A DNA stretch of 64,000 nucleotides from Rebecca billardiae RCC1528 (lineage: Eukaryota > Haptophyta). The stretch covers positions 3,720,001-3,784,000 of the forward strand of contig OZ251222.1 in the NCBI GenBank assembly GCA_965240325.2, written 5' to 3'. Every line of letters begins with the position of its first letter. Positions within the stretch are counted from its first letter, which is position 1. Below the pieces are notes generated by a model. The model was not told the DNA's origin. It made no database searches and worked only from the letters and a program-made list of their open reading frames with translations. Positions 1 to 10,127 of this stretch are shown in pieces. The position numbers and the translations under genes are program-made.

Positions 1-840
1 AGGGCGAGGGCGGCGGCGGAGGGCTCGGCGGCGGCGGCGGCGGCGGCGGCGGCGGGCTCGGCGGCGGGAGCGGCGGCGGCGGCGGTGAGGGCGAGGGCGG
101 CGGCGGAGGGCTCGGCGGCGGCGGCGGCGGCGGCGGCAGCGGGCTCGGCGGCGGGCTCGGCGGCGGCGGCGGTGAGGGCGAGGGCGGCGGTGGCGGCAGC
201 GGCGGCGGTGGCGAGGGCGAGGGCGGCGGCGGTGAGGGCGAGGGCGGCGGTGGCGGCGGCGGGCTCGGCGGCGGCAGCGGCGGCGGCGGCGGCGAGGGCG
301 AGGGCGGCGGTGGCGGCAGCGGCGGCGGTGACGAGAGCGAGGGCGGCGAGGGCGGCGGCGAGGGCGAGGGCGGCGGCGGCGAGGGCGAGGGCTTCACGGG
401 GCTGTCGGGCGGCGGCGGGCTTGGTGGGGGCATCGGCGGCGGCGGCGGCGAGGGCGAGGGCGGCGGCGGTGGGAACGGCGGCGGCGGCGGCGGCGGGCTC
501 GGCGGCGGAATGGGCGGCGGCGGCGGTGAGGGCGAGGGCGGCGGCGGAGGGTTGGGCGGCGGCGGCGGCGGCGGCGGCGGCGGGCTCGGCGGCGGGACGG
601 GCGGCGGCGGCGGCGAGGGCGAGGGCGGCGGCGGCGGAGGGCTCTGCGGCCGCGGCGGAGACGGCGGAGGGCTCTGCGGCCGCGGCGGCTGCGGCGGAGA
701 GGGCGGAGGGCTCTTGGGCCGCGGCGGCGGCGGCGGCGGCGAGGGCGAGGGCGGCGGCGGCGGGAACGGCGGCGGCGGCGAGGGCGAGGGCGGCGGCGGC
801 ACCGGCCCCGCGGGCGGCGAGCACGACCGAGCGACGGCGT
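1..840 (-). repeat. Low-complexity Pro/Ser array (PSPSPPPP type)
   Basis: Degenerate (CCG)n/(TCG) coding repeat read on the minus strand as PPPSPSPPPP blocks with occasional F, V, I, N, K, R and Q. It is in frame with the cysteine-rich exon upstream. The plus strand reads as polyglycine/alanine and is a shadow. Confidence 0.8.
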
Positions 841-1884
841 GGCAGTTGTGCTTGCGGTTGCACTGCACGCGGCAGCAGCCGCAGCTGCACAGGTTGAGCT
901 GCGCGCCCTGCGGGTCGGTGTACCCCCACCTAGTAGCGCACTTGTTGGCGCCGTACCGCGTGCAGCGGTGCCGCTGGCACATGCCGCACGTCCACGTCCA
1001 CGCGCTCGAGGGCGGCGACGGCGGCGGCGGCGGCGTGGTCACGTCGTACGGCCCGGCGCGGCAGGTGTGGATGCGGCGGCACTGGTGCTTGCAGCAGCCG
1101 CACGCGCACTGCGCGGCCTGCTCGCCCTGCGGCGCAGTGTAGCCCATGCGAGTCGCGCACTTGTTAGCGCCGTACAGCGTGCACCGGTGCCGCTTGCACT
1201 GCGCGCACAGCGGGCGCGGGCGCGGCGGGAGGGCGCGGCGCGCGTGAGGGCGCGGCGCGCGTGAGGGCGCGAGACGGAGGGGCGCGGAGCGGGCGACTCG
1301 CACGCACGCCGCGCGCGCGCGCGCGGGCGGGCCGCGCGGGGGGGGGGGGGACGCACCATCCCGCACGACCAGCGCCACGCCTCGCCTTCGGTGACCGGGC
1401 CACAGCCGTCGCCGGGGTCGGGGCCGCCGCCGGCGAGCGGGGGCGGCGGGCTCGGCGTCGGCGGCGGCGGCGGCGGCGCGTTCGGCGACGGCGGCGGCGG
1501 CGACGGCTGCGGGGGCGGCGGCGGCGGGGCCGAGGGCGGCGGCGGCGGGGTCGGCGGCGGCGAGTACCGGCAGAGATCCTTCTTCCGCTTCCGGCTCATC
1601 CTGCCGTGCGTCGCCGTCGAGTCGTAGTTCCAAGCGCCCGGGTCGGTGCAGCCGAAGTAGACGCACGCGGACGGGTCGTGCACGACCGCGTCCGGGTCGT
1701 AGTTGTCCGCGTGCGAGTCGGCGCAGCCGGTGGGCGGCGGCGGGCTGGGCGGCGGCGCCGGGGGCGGCGAGGGCGGCGGCGGGGTGGGCGGCGGGCTGGG
1801 CGGCGGCGGCGACGGCGGCTTGCTTGGCGGCGGCGGCGACGGCGGCGGCGGCGGGGTGGGCGGCGGGCTCGGCGGCGGGCTGGG

Positions 1885-1917
<33 letters not shown>

Positions 1918-3993
1918 GGGCGGCGAGGCGGGCGGCGCCGACGGCGGCGCGGAGGGAGGCGAGGGCGGCGGCGGGCTGGGCGGCGCGGCGGGCGGGCTGG
2001 GCGGCGGCGAGTACCGGCAGAGCTGCTTCTTCCGCTTCCGGCTCATCGGAAGATCGTGCGTCGCGGTCGAGTCGTAGTTCCACGCGTTCGGGTCGGTGCA
2101 GCCGTAGAAGATGCACGCGGACGGGTCGTGCACGACCGCGTCCGGGTCGTAGTTGTCCGCGTTCGACTCGGCGCAGCCGGTGGGCGGCGGCGGGCTGGGC
2201 GGCGGCGAGGGCAGCGGCGGCGAGGGCGGTGGCTGGCTCGGCGGCGGGCTCGGCGGCAGCGCGGGCGGCGAGCTCGGCGGCGCCGACGGCGGCGGCGCGT
2301 CGCCGAGCGGGCAGGGCAGCCCGGCGTTGAGCTCCTCGAAGAAGTCGGCGAGCTCGGCGACGTCGGCGCGGTACACTTCGGGCGGGAGGCGCATCACGTT
2401 GTGCACCATCGTGAGTATCTGGTTCTTCGTGAGCGGGTAGTTCACGTCGGGGTGCTCGGTGTTGATCACAGCCGCGACCGCGGCCTTTGAGAGCCGCCAC
2501 CAGTCATCGCCGTTGGCGTTGTACGTGCGCGCGGCGTCGTACAGCACGGAGCTGAGCGTCCACTCGTTCGTCGTGGAGCGGGAGCGCGCGCCCGACCTGC
2601 TGGTGTGCGCCTCCCACCCGGACTGCTCCTTGCTCACCATGAAGAAGTCGTTGAACGCGATGCGCGGCGGCTGGTGCGCGGCAAAGAAGCGCGCGAGCTG
2701 CCCGCGGTAGTAGTCTGCCGTGCACCCCTCGAACCCGCGCCGGATCAGCTCCTCGAGCAGCGGCGGGAGCAGCGGCGGGATGAGGGGCGGGAGCGTCCCC
2801 GGGGGGAAGATGTCGTCGACCGGGCACGGCGTGCGCGTGCTCTGCCCCGCGAAGAAGATGTTGCGCCTGCGCATGGGAGAGGCGGCGGCGGCGCGTGAGG
2901 CGCGCCGCCTGGCGCGGCGCCGCGCGGCGCGGCCGCGCGGCGGCGGGGAGCAGGACGCACCCTCCGATCGGATCGCACTTGCTCTGGGCACGGGCGGGGG
3001 CAGGGCGCGCGGCATGCGCGCACGCGCGCGTCAGCACGCGCCGCGCAGCGCCGCGCAGCGTGCGCCCGCGCGCGTCTCGGCGCGCAGGCGGCCGCTCGCT
3101 CGCGCGGCGCCTCGCGCCCGCCGCCCGGGCCGCACCTTTGTGCACGGCGTGAACATGGAGAAGTGGATGCGGTCGATGCCGCTGGCGTTGTGCCACGTGA
3201 GCGTGATCGCCGATTGCAACTGCACCGGCTCGAGGACGTACTGCCCCACCGTCGGGTTGGGCGTGTCCGTCGCCTCGGACTTGGTCACGTACATCTCGCC
3301 CACGCGGCAGTCGGTGATGTTGGGGTACGCGCTCTCGTCCGGCACGCCCGGCTCCCGCACCTTGACGCGCAGCAGCGTGTCCTCGGTCACCAGGCCCGGG
3401 TGCGCCGGGTTCGGCCCGCCCATCAGGTTGCGCGTGGAGAAGCACAGGATCTCGGTGTTCTGCACCGGGTCGCCCGTGCGCTCCTCGAGGTTGTCAATGT
3501 CGAAGATGGTGAGCGAGAGCGTGGGCACGTCGAGCACCGGGTAGAAGTGGCCGTCAAACGTGCCGTCGACCTTGCCCACGCGCCCCACCTGCATCTCGTA
3601 CACCGTGCGCACGCGGCCGGCGTTCTGCGCCTTGTTCCGGTCGAAGGTCTGCTGGTTGAGCGAGCCGTACGGCGCGATGGCGTCGCTGCCGTCATCGAGC
3701 GGGAACTTGCCGTTCTTCTTCGTGTTGTGCGCCACGTAATCGGTGAGCGCGGTGAGGCGCAGGCCGAGCTTCTGCCCGCCCCAGCTGAGGATGTCGTCCC
3801 AGATCATGAAGCCCTCGCCCACCATGCAGTTCTGCGGCGGGCAGCTCTCCGACCCGCTGCTGCTCAGGTCGATCGGGATCTTGGCCGCGAGCCAGTCGAA
3901 CCGAGGGTGCGCGAGCGGCGTGCAGCTCGGGAACTGCGCGCGCGCGCGCGCCGCGGCGGCGAGCACGAGCAGCGCGCGAGCTCGCCACGCCAT
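1..3993 (-). CDS. Secreted SPPP/cysteine-rich extracellular matrix protein (3' end beyond left edge)
   Basis: Best model by phase and splice signals: exons 3993-3136, 2983-2961 (23-nt micro-exon), 2866-1357 and 1198-1 (runs off the edge). The donors are GTGCGG, GTGCGT and GTGCGT and every acceptor ends in CAG. The ATG at 3993 starts a signal peptide (hydrophobic ALLVLAAAARARAQ), then a ~260-residue ectodomain I do not recognise (FDWLAAKIPIDL, GEGFMIWDD). Exon 3 has a globular part (TADYYRGQLARFF), then two copies of a GCTDPxAWNYDSTAT-type Asp/Asn/Cys repeat separated by Pro/Ser arrays. The exon 3/4 junction rebuilds a domain WxCGMCxRHRCT-x-YGANKCATR-x-GYT that recurs as a second full copy at ~1003-840, each ending in a CxCGCC cluster. 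A PPPSPSPPPP tail follows. It is probably a hydroxyproline-rich cell-covering glycoprotein. Function is inferred from architecture only. Confidence 0.72.
1199..1356 (-). other. Intron of the minus-strand matrix gene
   Basis: 158-nt GC-rich intron with donor ATG|GTGCGT and acceptor GCGCAG|TGC. Removing it (phase 0) joins WRWSCGM to CKRHRCT. This recreates exactly the pattern of the intronless second copy of the same domain, WTWTCGMCQRHRCT, which is strong internal evidence for the splice. Confidence 0.85.
2867..3135 (-). other. Two short introns flanking a 23-nt micro-exon
   Basis: The intron at 3135-2984 (152 nt, donor AAG|GTGCGG, acceptor TGCCCAG) is followed by exon 2983-2961 and then the intron at 2960-2867 (94 nt, donor GTGCGT, acceptor GCGCAG). 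Phases agree: phase 0 into the micro-exon, phase 2 out, and phase 2 at exon 2866. The micro-exon encodes SKCDPIG plus a split Gly. An alternative is a single intron 3145-2867 with donor GTGCAC, which also keeps frame but departs from the GTGCGN donor used elsewhere here. Confidence 0.6.
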
Positions 3994-6289
3994 CGCCGTC
4001 GGCCCTGGGCAGTGTCCTCGCTAACCTCGCGGCCTCGTCCGACGAGCAGGCGGTCACTTTTCGCTGCTGATTACTTACGACTGACGGCAAACTTACGGCA
4101 ATAATAAGCCCAGGGCGGGAATCAGTGAATCATCTGCCGAAGATGCACCGTAATAGCCTCTGCACCCGTGCCGGTCCGGGGTGGCCTCCGTGACGTGCCC
4201 GGCCCGCGGCCGGCTCAATTTTCGATTCACCCTCCGTACGTCTCAGACTCGTGAGACGGAGGGTGTCGTCTCGCCACGCAGCGCAGTACCGACGACGGGT
4301 GGCGCGTAGCAGGAGGCCGTGACCACTCCGCTGCCGGCCGTGCCGCCGATTGGTGCTACGACCCAGCGCTTGTGAAGGTGGCGGGGCGGCAATAGCGTGC
4401 CGTTGAGGGCCCAGCGGCGAATTGCGCGGGACATCAACGCCCGTCGGTGACATCTCTCGCGCTCGACGCGGTCTGCCACCTCCACCCTGGTTCGTTCTGA
4501 CTAGTGTCTCGTTCGATCGCCAAGGGCTCGACGGCGGCGCCGTCAGCCAGCGAGCCAGCCCTTCTGCCTCCTTGCCAGCCAGGGGCCCAGCTGCGGGTCG
4601 CGCCACACCAGGGCGGCAGCAGCGCCGCCAGCCACCCGGCTGCGCAGCCGCGCGACGAACATGAGCGGCTCAACGAGCGCCAGCTTGATGCCGCGAGGCA
4701 TCGCGCCCAAATGTGCAGCACGCGCCTGCCGGCGCCACGGTGCTCGGGGTCGAGCACTCGAGCAGCGCAGCGACGCAGAGGCGTGCGCCAGCGACGCAGG
4801 GAGCGACGAGCGCTCCGGCGTGAGGCCGAGGTGAGTCCCCCACGGCGGAGCGCGTCGCCACGGCGGAGCGCCATCGCCACCACCGGTGCGCGCGGGCAGC
4901 ATCTGCCCGAGATCATCTGGTGGCACGGACGGCAATTCAACGCGCGACCGCTGCGCTAGCCGACTGCGAAGCTCCTGCGGCCGCACCTGCTCGTGCGCTT
5001 AGCGGCACTCTCGCGCGACCAGTCACTGTGTCAGCGGTGCGGGCGGCGGTGTCGGGCGCCGCCCACAACTCGGAGAGCGCGATCGGGCCGGCGCCCTCCA
5101 ATTGCGGCGGCAAAAGTCGTCAGGACTCTGAGACCTCGACTATCTCAGCCAGCGGCGTGGCCGAAGCCGCTGACAGCGCTGTCACTGCCAGCCAGCGCTG
5201 GCCGCTCGGCGGGCCGCCGTCCGCCAGTCCGGGTCGCATCGCGTCTTTGTCCGCGTCCCGTCAGCTGGAGGCGGCGTCAGCGCAGACACTCTGTGGCGGT
5301 AGCGGGGATCAGCCGCTCAGCGGCGGCATACTTGTGCCGTCGCCAGGCGCCGCCGGCAGCGGCGGCGCTGCAACGGCCTAATTATTTATAATATATATAT
5401 GTGTCACGAGCACAAGCAAAGAACGCAGAGGAGATGGCTGGACCTCGGGCTTTGCAGATGCGCAGGCCGAAGCAGGGGCTGCCGAGAGATGAGCAGCTCG
5501 GCCCGAAAGGTCGTGTAACCGATGATCGAGCGAGCTCTGCCTAGGTGGGCTGCTTGATATGAACTTTGGTAAGTTGCCACGCCGACTTAAGATGACTTTG
5601 GATATGATCTCGAGCGCCGGATAGTGGAGAGGAGCGGGTACTTACAGAGGAGCCAGTGTGGTTGGCCGATATGAAAGGACCAGCGCCCGCCATGATGATG
5701 ATAAAGGATAGCTCAGTGGCCGATGAGCTCCGGAAATCGACTGCAACTACCTGCAGGACCTAGAAGACGATGGCGGCCCTTGTCCACCAGCTGCGCGTTG
5801 CCTTTCCAGCCTCCCGACACACTCGGTTATAACTCCGTTATAACGCCACATATAAGAAATATAGTATAAGAATCATGCACGACGTCCGGACCGGCGCGAG
5901 CGCATCGCCATCGGCAAAGTGTTCAGACTAGAGTGATGGCTTGCAACGGCAACGGCGGCCGGCGGCCGCGGCGCGCAGGCGCCGCGCTGCCGCGCGGCTC
6001 TGGAAGCTAGTACTCTGTCTAAATGGCTCAGAACTCAAGGGCCGCGGCTTACGACGTGGCGACTTGCAGTTGCAAGGCAGGCGCCGTTGACTCGCAGACT
6101 GCTACGCGTGCTACGAGTCAGTCTGAAGACTAGTCGAAGCTCCATACACAAGCTCCATACACCTGCGGCTCTCGACCGGCACCGCCGAGTCCCACCACTG
6201 ACTGACTCACTGAAGCAAGGCCCGCGATCTGTTCCATGGCCGCGCGCGGGCTCGAGAGTATAATCCGGCCACATAAACACCCGGGGAGT
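3994..6289. other. Intergenic region, no gene supported
   Basis: Open frames of up to about 170 codons occur on both strands, but they overlap one another and are Ala/Arg/Ser-rich, as expected by chance at this GC. I saw no domain, repeat or splice pattern supporting a gene. A perfect-stem hairpin lies at 4228-4265 and an AT-rich patch at 5388-5400. The left end should hold the promoter and 5' UTR of the minus-strand matrix gene. Confidence 0.6.
4228..4265. repeat. Inverted repeat / hairpin
   Basis: CACCCTCCG (4228-4236) pairs with CGGAGGGTG (4257-4265), and TCTCA (4241-4245) pairs with TGAGA (4252-4256). A short asymmetric bulge separates the two stems. Role unknown. Confidence 0.6.
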
Positions 6290-6370
6290 GCGGAGATGCC
6301 CGAGCGGTTAAGGGGGCAGCCTCGAAAGCTGTTGTGCATGCACGCGTAGGTTCGAGTCCTACTCTCCGCG
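6290..6370 (+). tRNA. tRNA-Ser (anticodon CGA)
   Basis: Type-II tRNA. The acceptor GCGGAGA pairs with TCTCCGC and the discriminator is G. The anticodon loop is CTCGAAA (anticodon CGA, decodes UCG) on the 5-bp stem GCAGC/GCTGT. It has a long variable arm (TTGTGCATGCACGCG) and a T-arm GTAGG-TTCGAGT-CCTAC. A T6 run at 6374-6379 is a Pol III terminator. UCG is a heavily used Ser codon in the SPPP genes nearby. Confidence 0.95.
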
Positions 6371-6808
6371 GCCTTTTTTGCCAAGGGATCCTTAGCCGCG
6401 CATCAGCATCGGCTCGACGATATCTTTTTCTTGACGAGCAAGCGCGACTGTGCGAGTGACCGCACTGCACGCCCGGCGGGACGGCACGATCGGGCGATGG
6501 CGCGCACGCTGGTCGCCGGGCCGCCCAGCCGTGCGGCCCGGGTCGCCCGACCGTCAGGCGGTCCGCGGGGTCCCCCACGTTGCCTGGCGGCGCCGCATGC
6601 CGGCGGCGCCGCATGCCGCGCGCGACGCGGCACGCCCGCGCGTCGAGGCTGGCCGACCGGTCCGCAAATTCGGTCAAGTGCCCATAGTTCATAGGATACG
6701 TGTTACTCAGAGCACGACGGTATCACGCCGGGCGCACTCGTATGCGGGGGACAGAGCGGCAAAAACGAAAAGGAAAAGGAGCGTCCAGCAGGCGGAGCGC
6801 CTAACCTG
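6371..6808. other. Spacer between the two tRNA-Ser genes
   Basis: It contains the T6 terminator of the plus-strand tRNA (6374-6379) and, near 6761-6779, A-runs that read as T5/T4 terminators for the minus-strand tRNA. No gene seen. Confidence 0.6.
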
Positions 6809-6891
6809 CGACGCCAGCAGGATTCGAACCTGCGCGTGACATGCACAAAGGATTTCTAGTCCTCCCCCTTAACCAACTTGGGTATGGCGTC
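6809..6891 (-). tRNA. tRNA-Ser (anticodon AGA)
   Basis: Read on the minus strand. The acceptor GACGCCA pairs with TGGCGTC and the discriminator is G. The anticodon loop is CTAGAAA (AGA, decoding UCU/UCC via inosine) on stem GAGGA/TCCTT. It has a long type-II variable arm and a T-arm GCAGG-TTCGAAT-CCTGC. A T5 terminator lies downstream on the minus strand (plus-strand A-run at 6761-6765). It faces the tRNA-Ser(CGA) convergently. Confidence 0.95.
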
Positions 6892-7208
6892 GAACACCGA
6901 TCACGTCGGATCAGCTGGATAAAATCACAGGGACTTCTATGAGCGATCCCGCATCCACAGCTCACCAGCGCCCTTGGCTGACCAGCGCTTCGTGACTTCG
7001 TCAATATAAGGATTCTCCCCACGCGGCGTGGACGCGTGGTACATAGAACACATAGAAACCCGCGCGGCGTAACAGCCGGCCAAAATCGCGCCGAAAAGTT
7101 GGCGGCCAACCACGCACCGGGCGCGGCTGGCGGAGCTCCCAGCTGGCCAGCTCTTCCACCACCAGCCGGCAAGCAGCTCGGCATGCAGCCTCGCATCGCG
7201 CGCCCCGC
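6892..7208. other. Spacer upstream of the membrane-protein gene
   Basis: 317 bp with no gene. It presumably contains the promoter and 5' UTR of the gene starting at 7209. No canonical TATA box is obvious. Confidence 0.5.
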
Positions 7209-8261
7209 ATGAGCCGGCGCCCCCGCCGCGCCGGCGCCGCCGCCGGCGCCCTCCGCAGCCGATCAACAGCGGCGAACCTCCTCGTCGCCGCGGCGCTCGC
7301 CCTCGCCCGCGCGCCCGCCGCGCGCGCCACGCTGTGCGCGCGCATCCACCGCGTGTACAAGCTGCGCGGCACGTGCGCGCTCGCCGTCGACGCGGGCGCG
7401 GCGAGCGCGGCGGCGGACGCGGCGGGCGTGAGCGTCGGCGCGTGGCTGTCAGAGACCGACGACGCCGTCTACAAGGGCGACGGCGGCGACGGCCTCTCCG
7501 TCCGCGTGCGCGACGCGTTTGCGTACGGCAGGTACCGCACAGTGCTCTCCGACCTGCCCTTCTCGCACGCCCTCGCGTGCGTCGACGAGGCGCGCGACGG
7601 CGCGTGCGGCTGCGTCGCGCGCGCGACGGACGAGGAGGCCGTCCTGCCCGACGCCTCGGCGCTCGCCGCCTTCGGCGCCTCCTCCGCCGCCGCCGCGTCC
7701 GCCGCCGAGCCCGGCGCGTTTGCGTGGCCGAGCTACTGGATCAGCGCCTCGCCGATCGCGTTTGCGCTCGCGCTCGCCGCGCCCACGCTCGCGGTGCTCG
7801 TGTGCCTGCTGTGCGCGCGGCGCGCGGTGCGCACGGCCATCGAGGAGGAGGAGCGCGAGAAGGTGGTCGACGCGCTCGCCGACGCGGACGAGGCGGACGA
7901 GGCGGCAGCGCGCGAGCGCGCCGCGGCGGACGGCGACGCCGACTCCGCCTCCGCCGCCGCCGCCGCTGCCGTGACGTCGCGTGAGGCGGGCGCGAGCTCC
8001 GCCGACGCCGAGCGTGCCGAGCTGCACGACGACGACGGCGGGATTGACGACGCCGCCGACGACGCTGCCGTCGCCGCCGGCTCGGCGGACGCGCCGCCGC
8101 GGCCCGCGGAGCGCTCCGCCGCGGTGGCGCGCTCGCCGCGGCCCGAGCCAGTGCAGGCCGCGCCGCCGCCGCCGCCGCCGCCGATCGCAGCGTCCGCCTC
8201 GGCCGAGCTGCGCGACGCGTCCGCGCGCGAGACGGCGCGCGCGCCCGAGTCGTGCCGCAGC

Positions 8262-8296
<35 letters not shown>

Positions 8297-9266
8297 GCCC
8301 GCGGCCGACGCGCCGGCGTCGGCGCCGCCGCCCGCCTCGGGCGGCGAGCGCGCGCCGTTGGCCGCCGCCGCCGCCGACGACGCCAACGAGGGCGGTGCGG
8401 ACGACGCGCCGCCGACCCCGCGCTCCCCGCCCGGTAGCCGCGGGAGGAGAAGCGGCGTGTCGAGCCCTCGCGGCGCGTCGAGCCCGCGCGGCGCGTGCTC
8501 GGCGCGCGCCACGCCGCGCTCGCCGCGCCTCGGCGGCGGCGGTGCCGACGGCCCGGGCTCGCCGCGCGCCGCGGCTGCGCCCGCGCCCGCGCCGCCGCCG
8601 CCGCCACCGCCGCCGCCGCTCAGCCTCTCGGGCGTGCGCCCGATCCGCCGGCCCGGCGTGCCGCGCGAGCGCTCCGGCGTCCCTGCGCAGGACGCGCCGC
8701 CGCCGCCGCCGCCGCCCGGCGCCGCGTCGGCGCGCGAGCCGGCGGGTGCGCAGCACGCGTGCGACGCGGAGGTGGAGGCGCTGGTGGGCGGCGCGTGCGC
8801 GCACCGCGACCCGCCCACGCCGCCCGGCCCGCCGGCGGCGCCGCGCGGCGCGGCGGCGCGGCCGCGCACGCCGAGCGAGCGCACCGTCTTCCAGCGCGTC
8901 GGCTCCTTCTTCCACGCCGCCGAGCCGGTCGACCTCGACGGCGGCCCCGCCACGCCGCGCGGCACCGTGCGCCGCGGCCCGCCCAACGCGCGCATGGTGC
9001 TGCGGCTCTGGCAGCAGCGCGAGCACGACGACCTCGAGGCGGCGGCGGCGGCGAGCACGGACCGCTCGTCCACGGCGTCGTCGCCCGTGCACTCCGCGCG
9101 CCCGAGCCCGCGCGACGACGGCGCGCCGCCGGGCACCGTGCGCGCCGCGGCGGGCCGGATGATGGCGGGCCTGCTCTCGTCGCGCGCCAGCGGCGGCGGC
9201 GGCGGGCCGCGGGCGTCGTGGATGAGTAGCAGTCGTGATGATGATGCGCCGGCGGACGACACCTAG
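7209..9266 (+). CDS. Single-pass type I membrane protein with polyproline cytoplasmic tail
   Basis: 685 codons on one exon, ATG to TAG. Residues ~20-40 form a signal peptide (ANLLVAAALALARAPAARA). The ectodomain to ~175 has several cysteines (TCALAV, SHALACVDEARDGACGC). A transmembrane helix at ~180-203 (PIAFALALAAPTLAVLVCLL) is followed by the stop-transfer CARRAVRTA. The cytoplasmic part has an acidic/Ala stretch, three to four polyproline runs of 7-12 prolines (FH1-like or SH3/profilin ligands), SPRGASSPRGA repeats and Ser/Thr-Pro phosphorylatable patches, then VFQRVGSFFHAAEPVDL near the C-terminus. No catalytic domain is recognised. The tail resembles ligands of actin or SH3 proteins (inference). 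An undetected intron is possible because the whole region is GC-rich. Confidence 0.7.
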
Positions 9267-9532
9267 CTGTCGCCGCTTGTTGCTGATGTCCGAGATTCGC
9301 ATTCGCGTCGTCGGTTACGACGATGACGATAATAATATAATATTAATGCCTACTATACTATAATGATCCGAAACTTGAGAATTATATGTATTCAGCTCAG
9401 ACGAGATATGATCAATATGATGACGAGTAACTAGCGCGCTTATTAGTATTCACTGGCAATACTGGCATGACATGCTGCGCAATAATATATACTACTACTG
9501 CGCTAATAATAATTTATATATATATGATATTT
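9267..9532. other. AT-rich 3' flank, no gene
   Basis: Abrupt drop in GC after the stop codon, with many TAATAT/TATATA tracts (9329-9530). It probably holds the 3' UTR and polyadenylation region of the preceding gene and ends at the palindrome at 9533. Confidence 0.6.
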
Positions 9533-9626
9533 GACAAATCGGATGAAAACCCGTTTGTCCGACTGAGCTATCGGCTTGCGCAAGCCGATAGCTCAGTCGG
9601 ACAAACGGGTTTTCATCCGATTTGTC
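9533..9626. repeat. 94-nt perfect palindrome (left)
   Basis: Each 47-nt arm reads GACAAATCGGATG...GCCGATAGCTCAGTCGG in inverted orientation around the centre TTGCGCAA. It is identical to the palindrome at 12938-13031. One arm is the A-box half of the tRNA-like head found at 10076-10123. Confidence 0.9.
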
Positions 9627-10127
9627 ATAACCGAGGTCACCTGGGGACACCCCGCGAGGGGCTGTAGTCCGTCCCAGTCTACCGACTCCGGATTTGTTGA
9701 CGAGGTTGTTCCTTCCCCGCCCGGTCTGTCCCGGGTGTCCGCCCTGCGTGCTCGTCTGCGCTGTGTGGCTTCGTAGAGGCTCCGGCTTCTGTGTGTGTGT
9801 GGGCGGTGAGCCTTTCTGCGGCTGTGGCTTCTTGAGGCTCGTTGTTGTAACGTTGTTGTTGACCCGGGTGTGACTCGCCCGGGGGCTGCGCTTCTCGTGG
9901 AGCCGTGCTCGTCGTGTGTCGGCGGTGGGTCGTTGTCCGATTTCTGTTCGATTCTTCGTCGTCTCCGGCTCGTCTTCCTCCCCCCGGGCCGTAAGGCTCT
10001 CGCGGGGAGCCGGAGAGTGGGCAAGAACTTTTTGTGGCACGTCGGTAGTGGGATTCGAACAGGCGACTTTAGTCCTGACAAATCGGATGAAAACCCGTTT
10101 GTCCGACTGAGCTATCGGCTTGCGCAG
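9627..10127 (-). repeat. tRNA-derived SINE-like repeat (left arm)
   Basis: On the minus strand the head at 10123-10035 carries a perfect Pol III A box (TAGCTCAGTCGG) and a B box (TGTTCGAATCC). The T-stem and anticodon stem no longer pair well, so this is tRNA-derived rather than a functional tRNA. A ~400-nt body follows and ends at the palindrome. Confidence 0.65.

Noticed and set aside
85-897. Plus-strand Ala/Arg- or Gly-rich frames at the left edge
   Set aside because: Antisense of the Pro/Ser tail of the minus-strand matrix gene, whose cysteine-rich exon and splice sites fix the coding strand.
2867-3145. Single 279-nt intron with donor GTGCAC in the matrix gene
   Set aside because: It keeps frame, but the two-intron/micro-exon model uses the GTGCGN donors seen in all other introns and intron sizes of 94 and 152 nt. 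Kept as an alternative.
4130-5391. Several overlapping 80-170-codon frames
   Set aside because: Low-information Ala/Arg/Ser composition on both strands, no conserved motif, no splice logic. Treated as chance frames at high GC.
10035-10123. Functional tRNA gene (Glu-like, minus strand)
   Set aside because: A and B boxes are good, but the T-stem, anticodon stem and part of the acceptor do not pair. Better read as the head of a tRNA-derived SINE.
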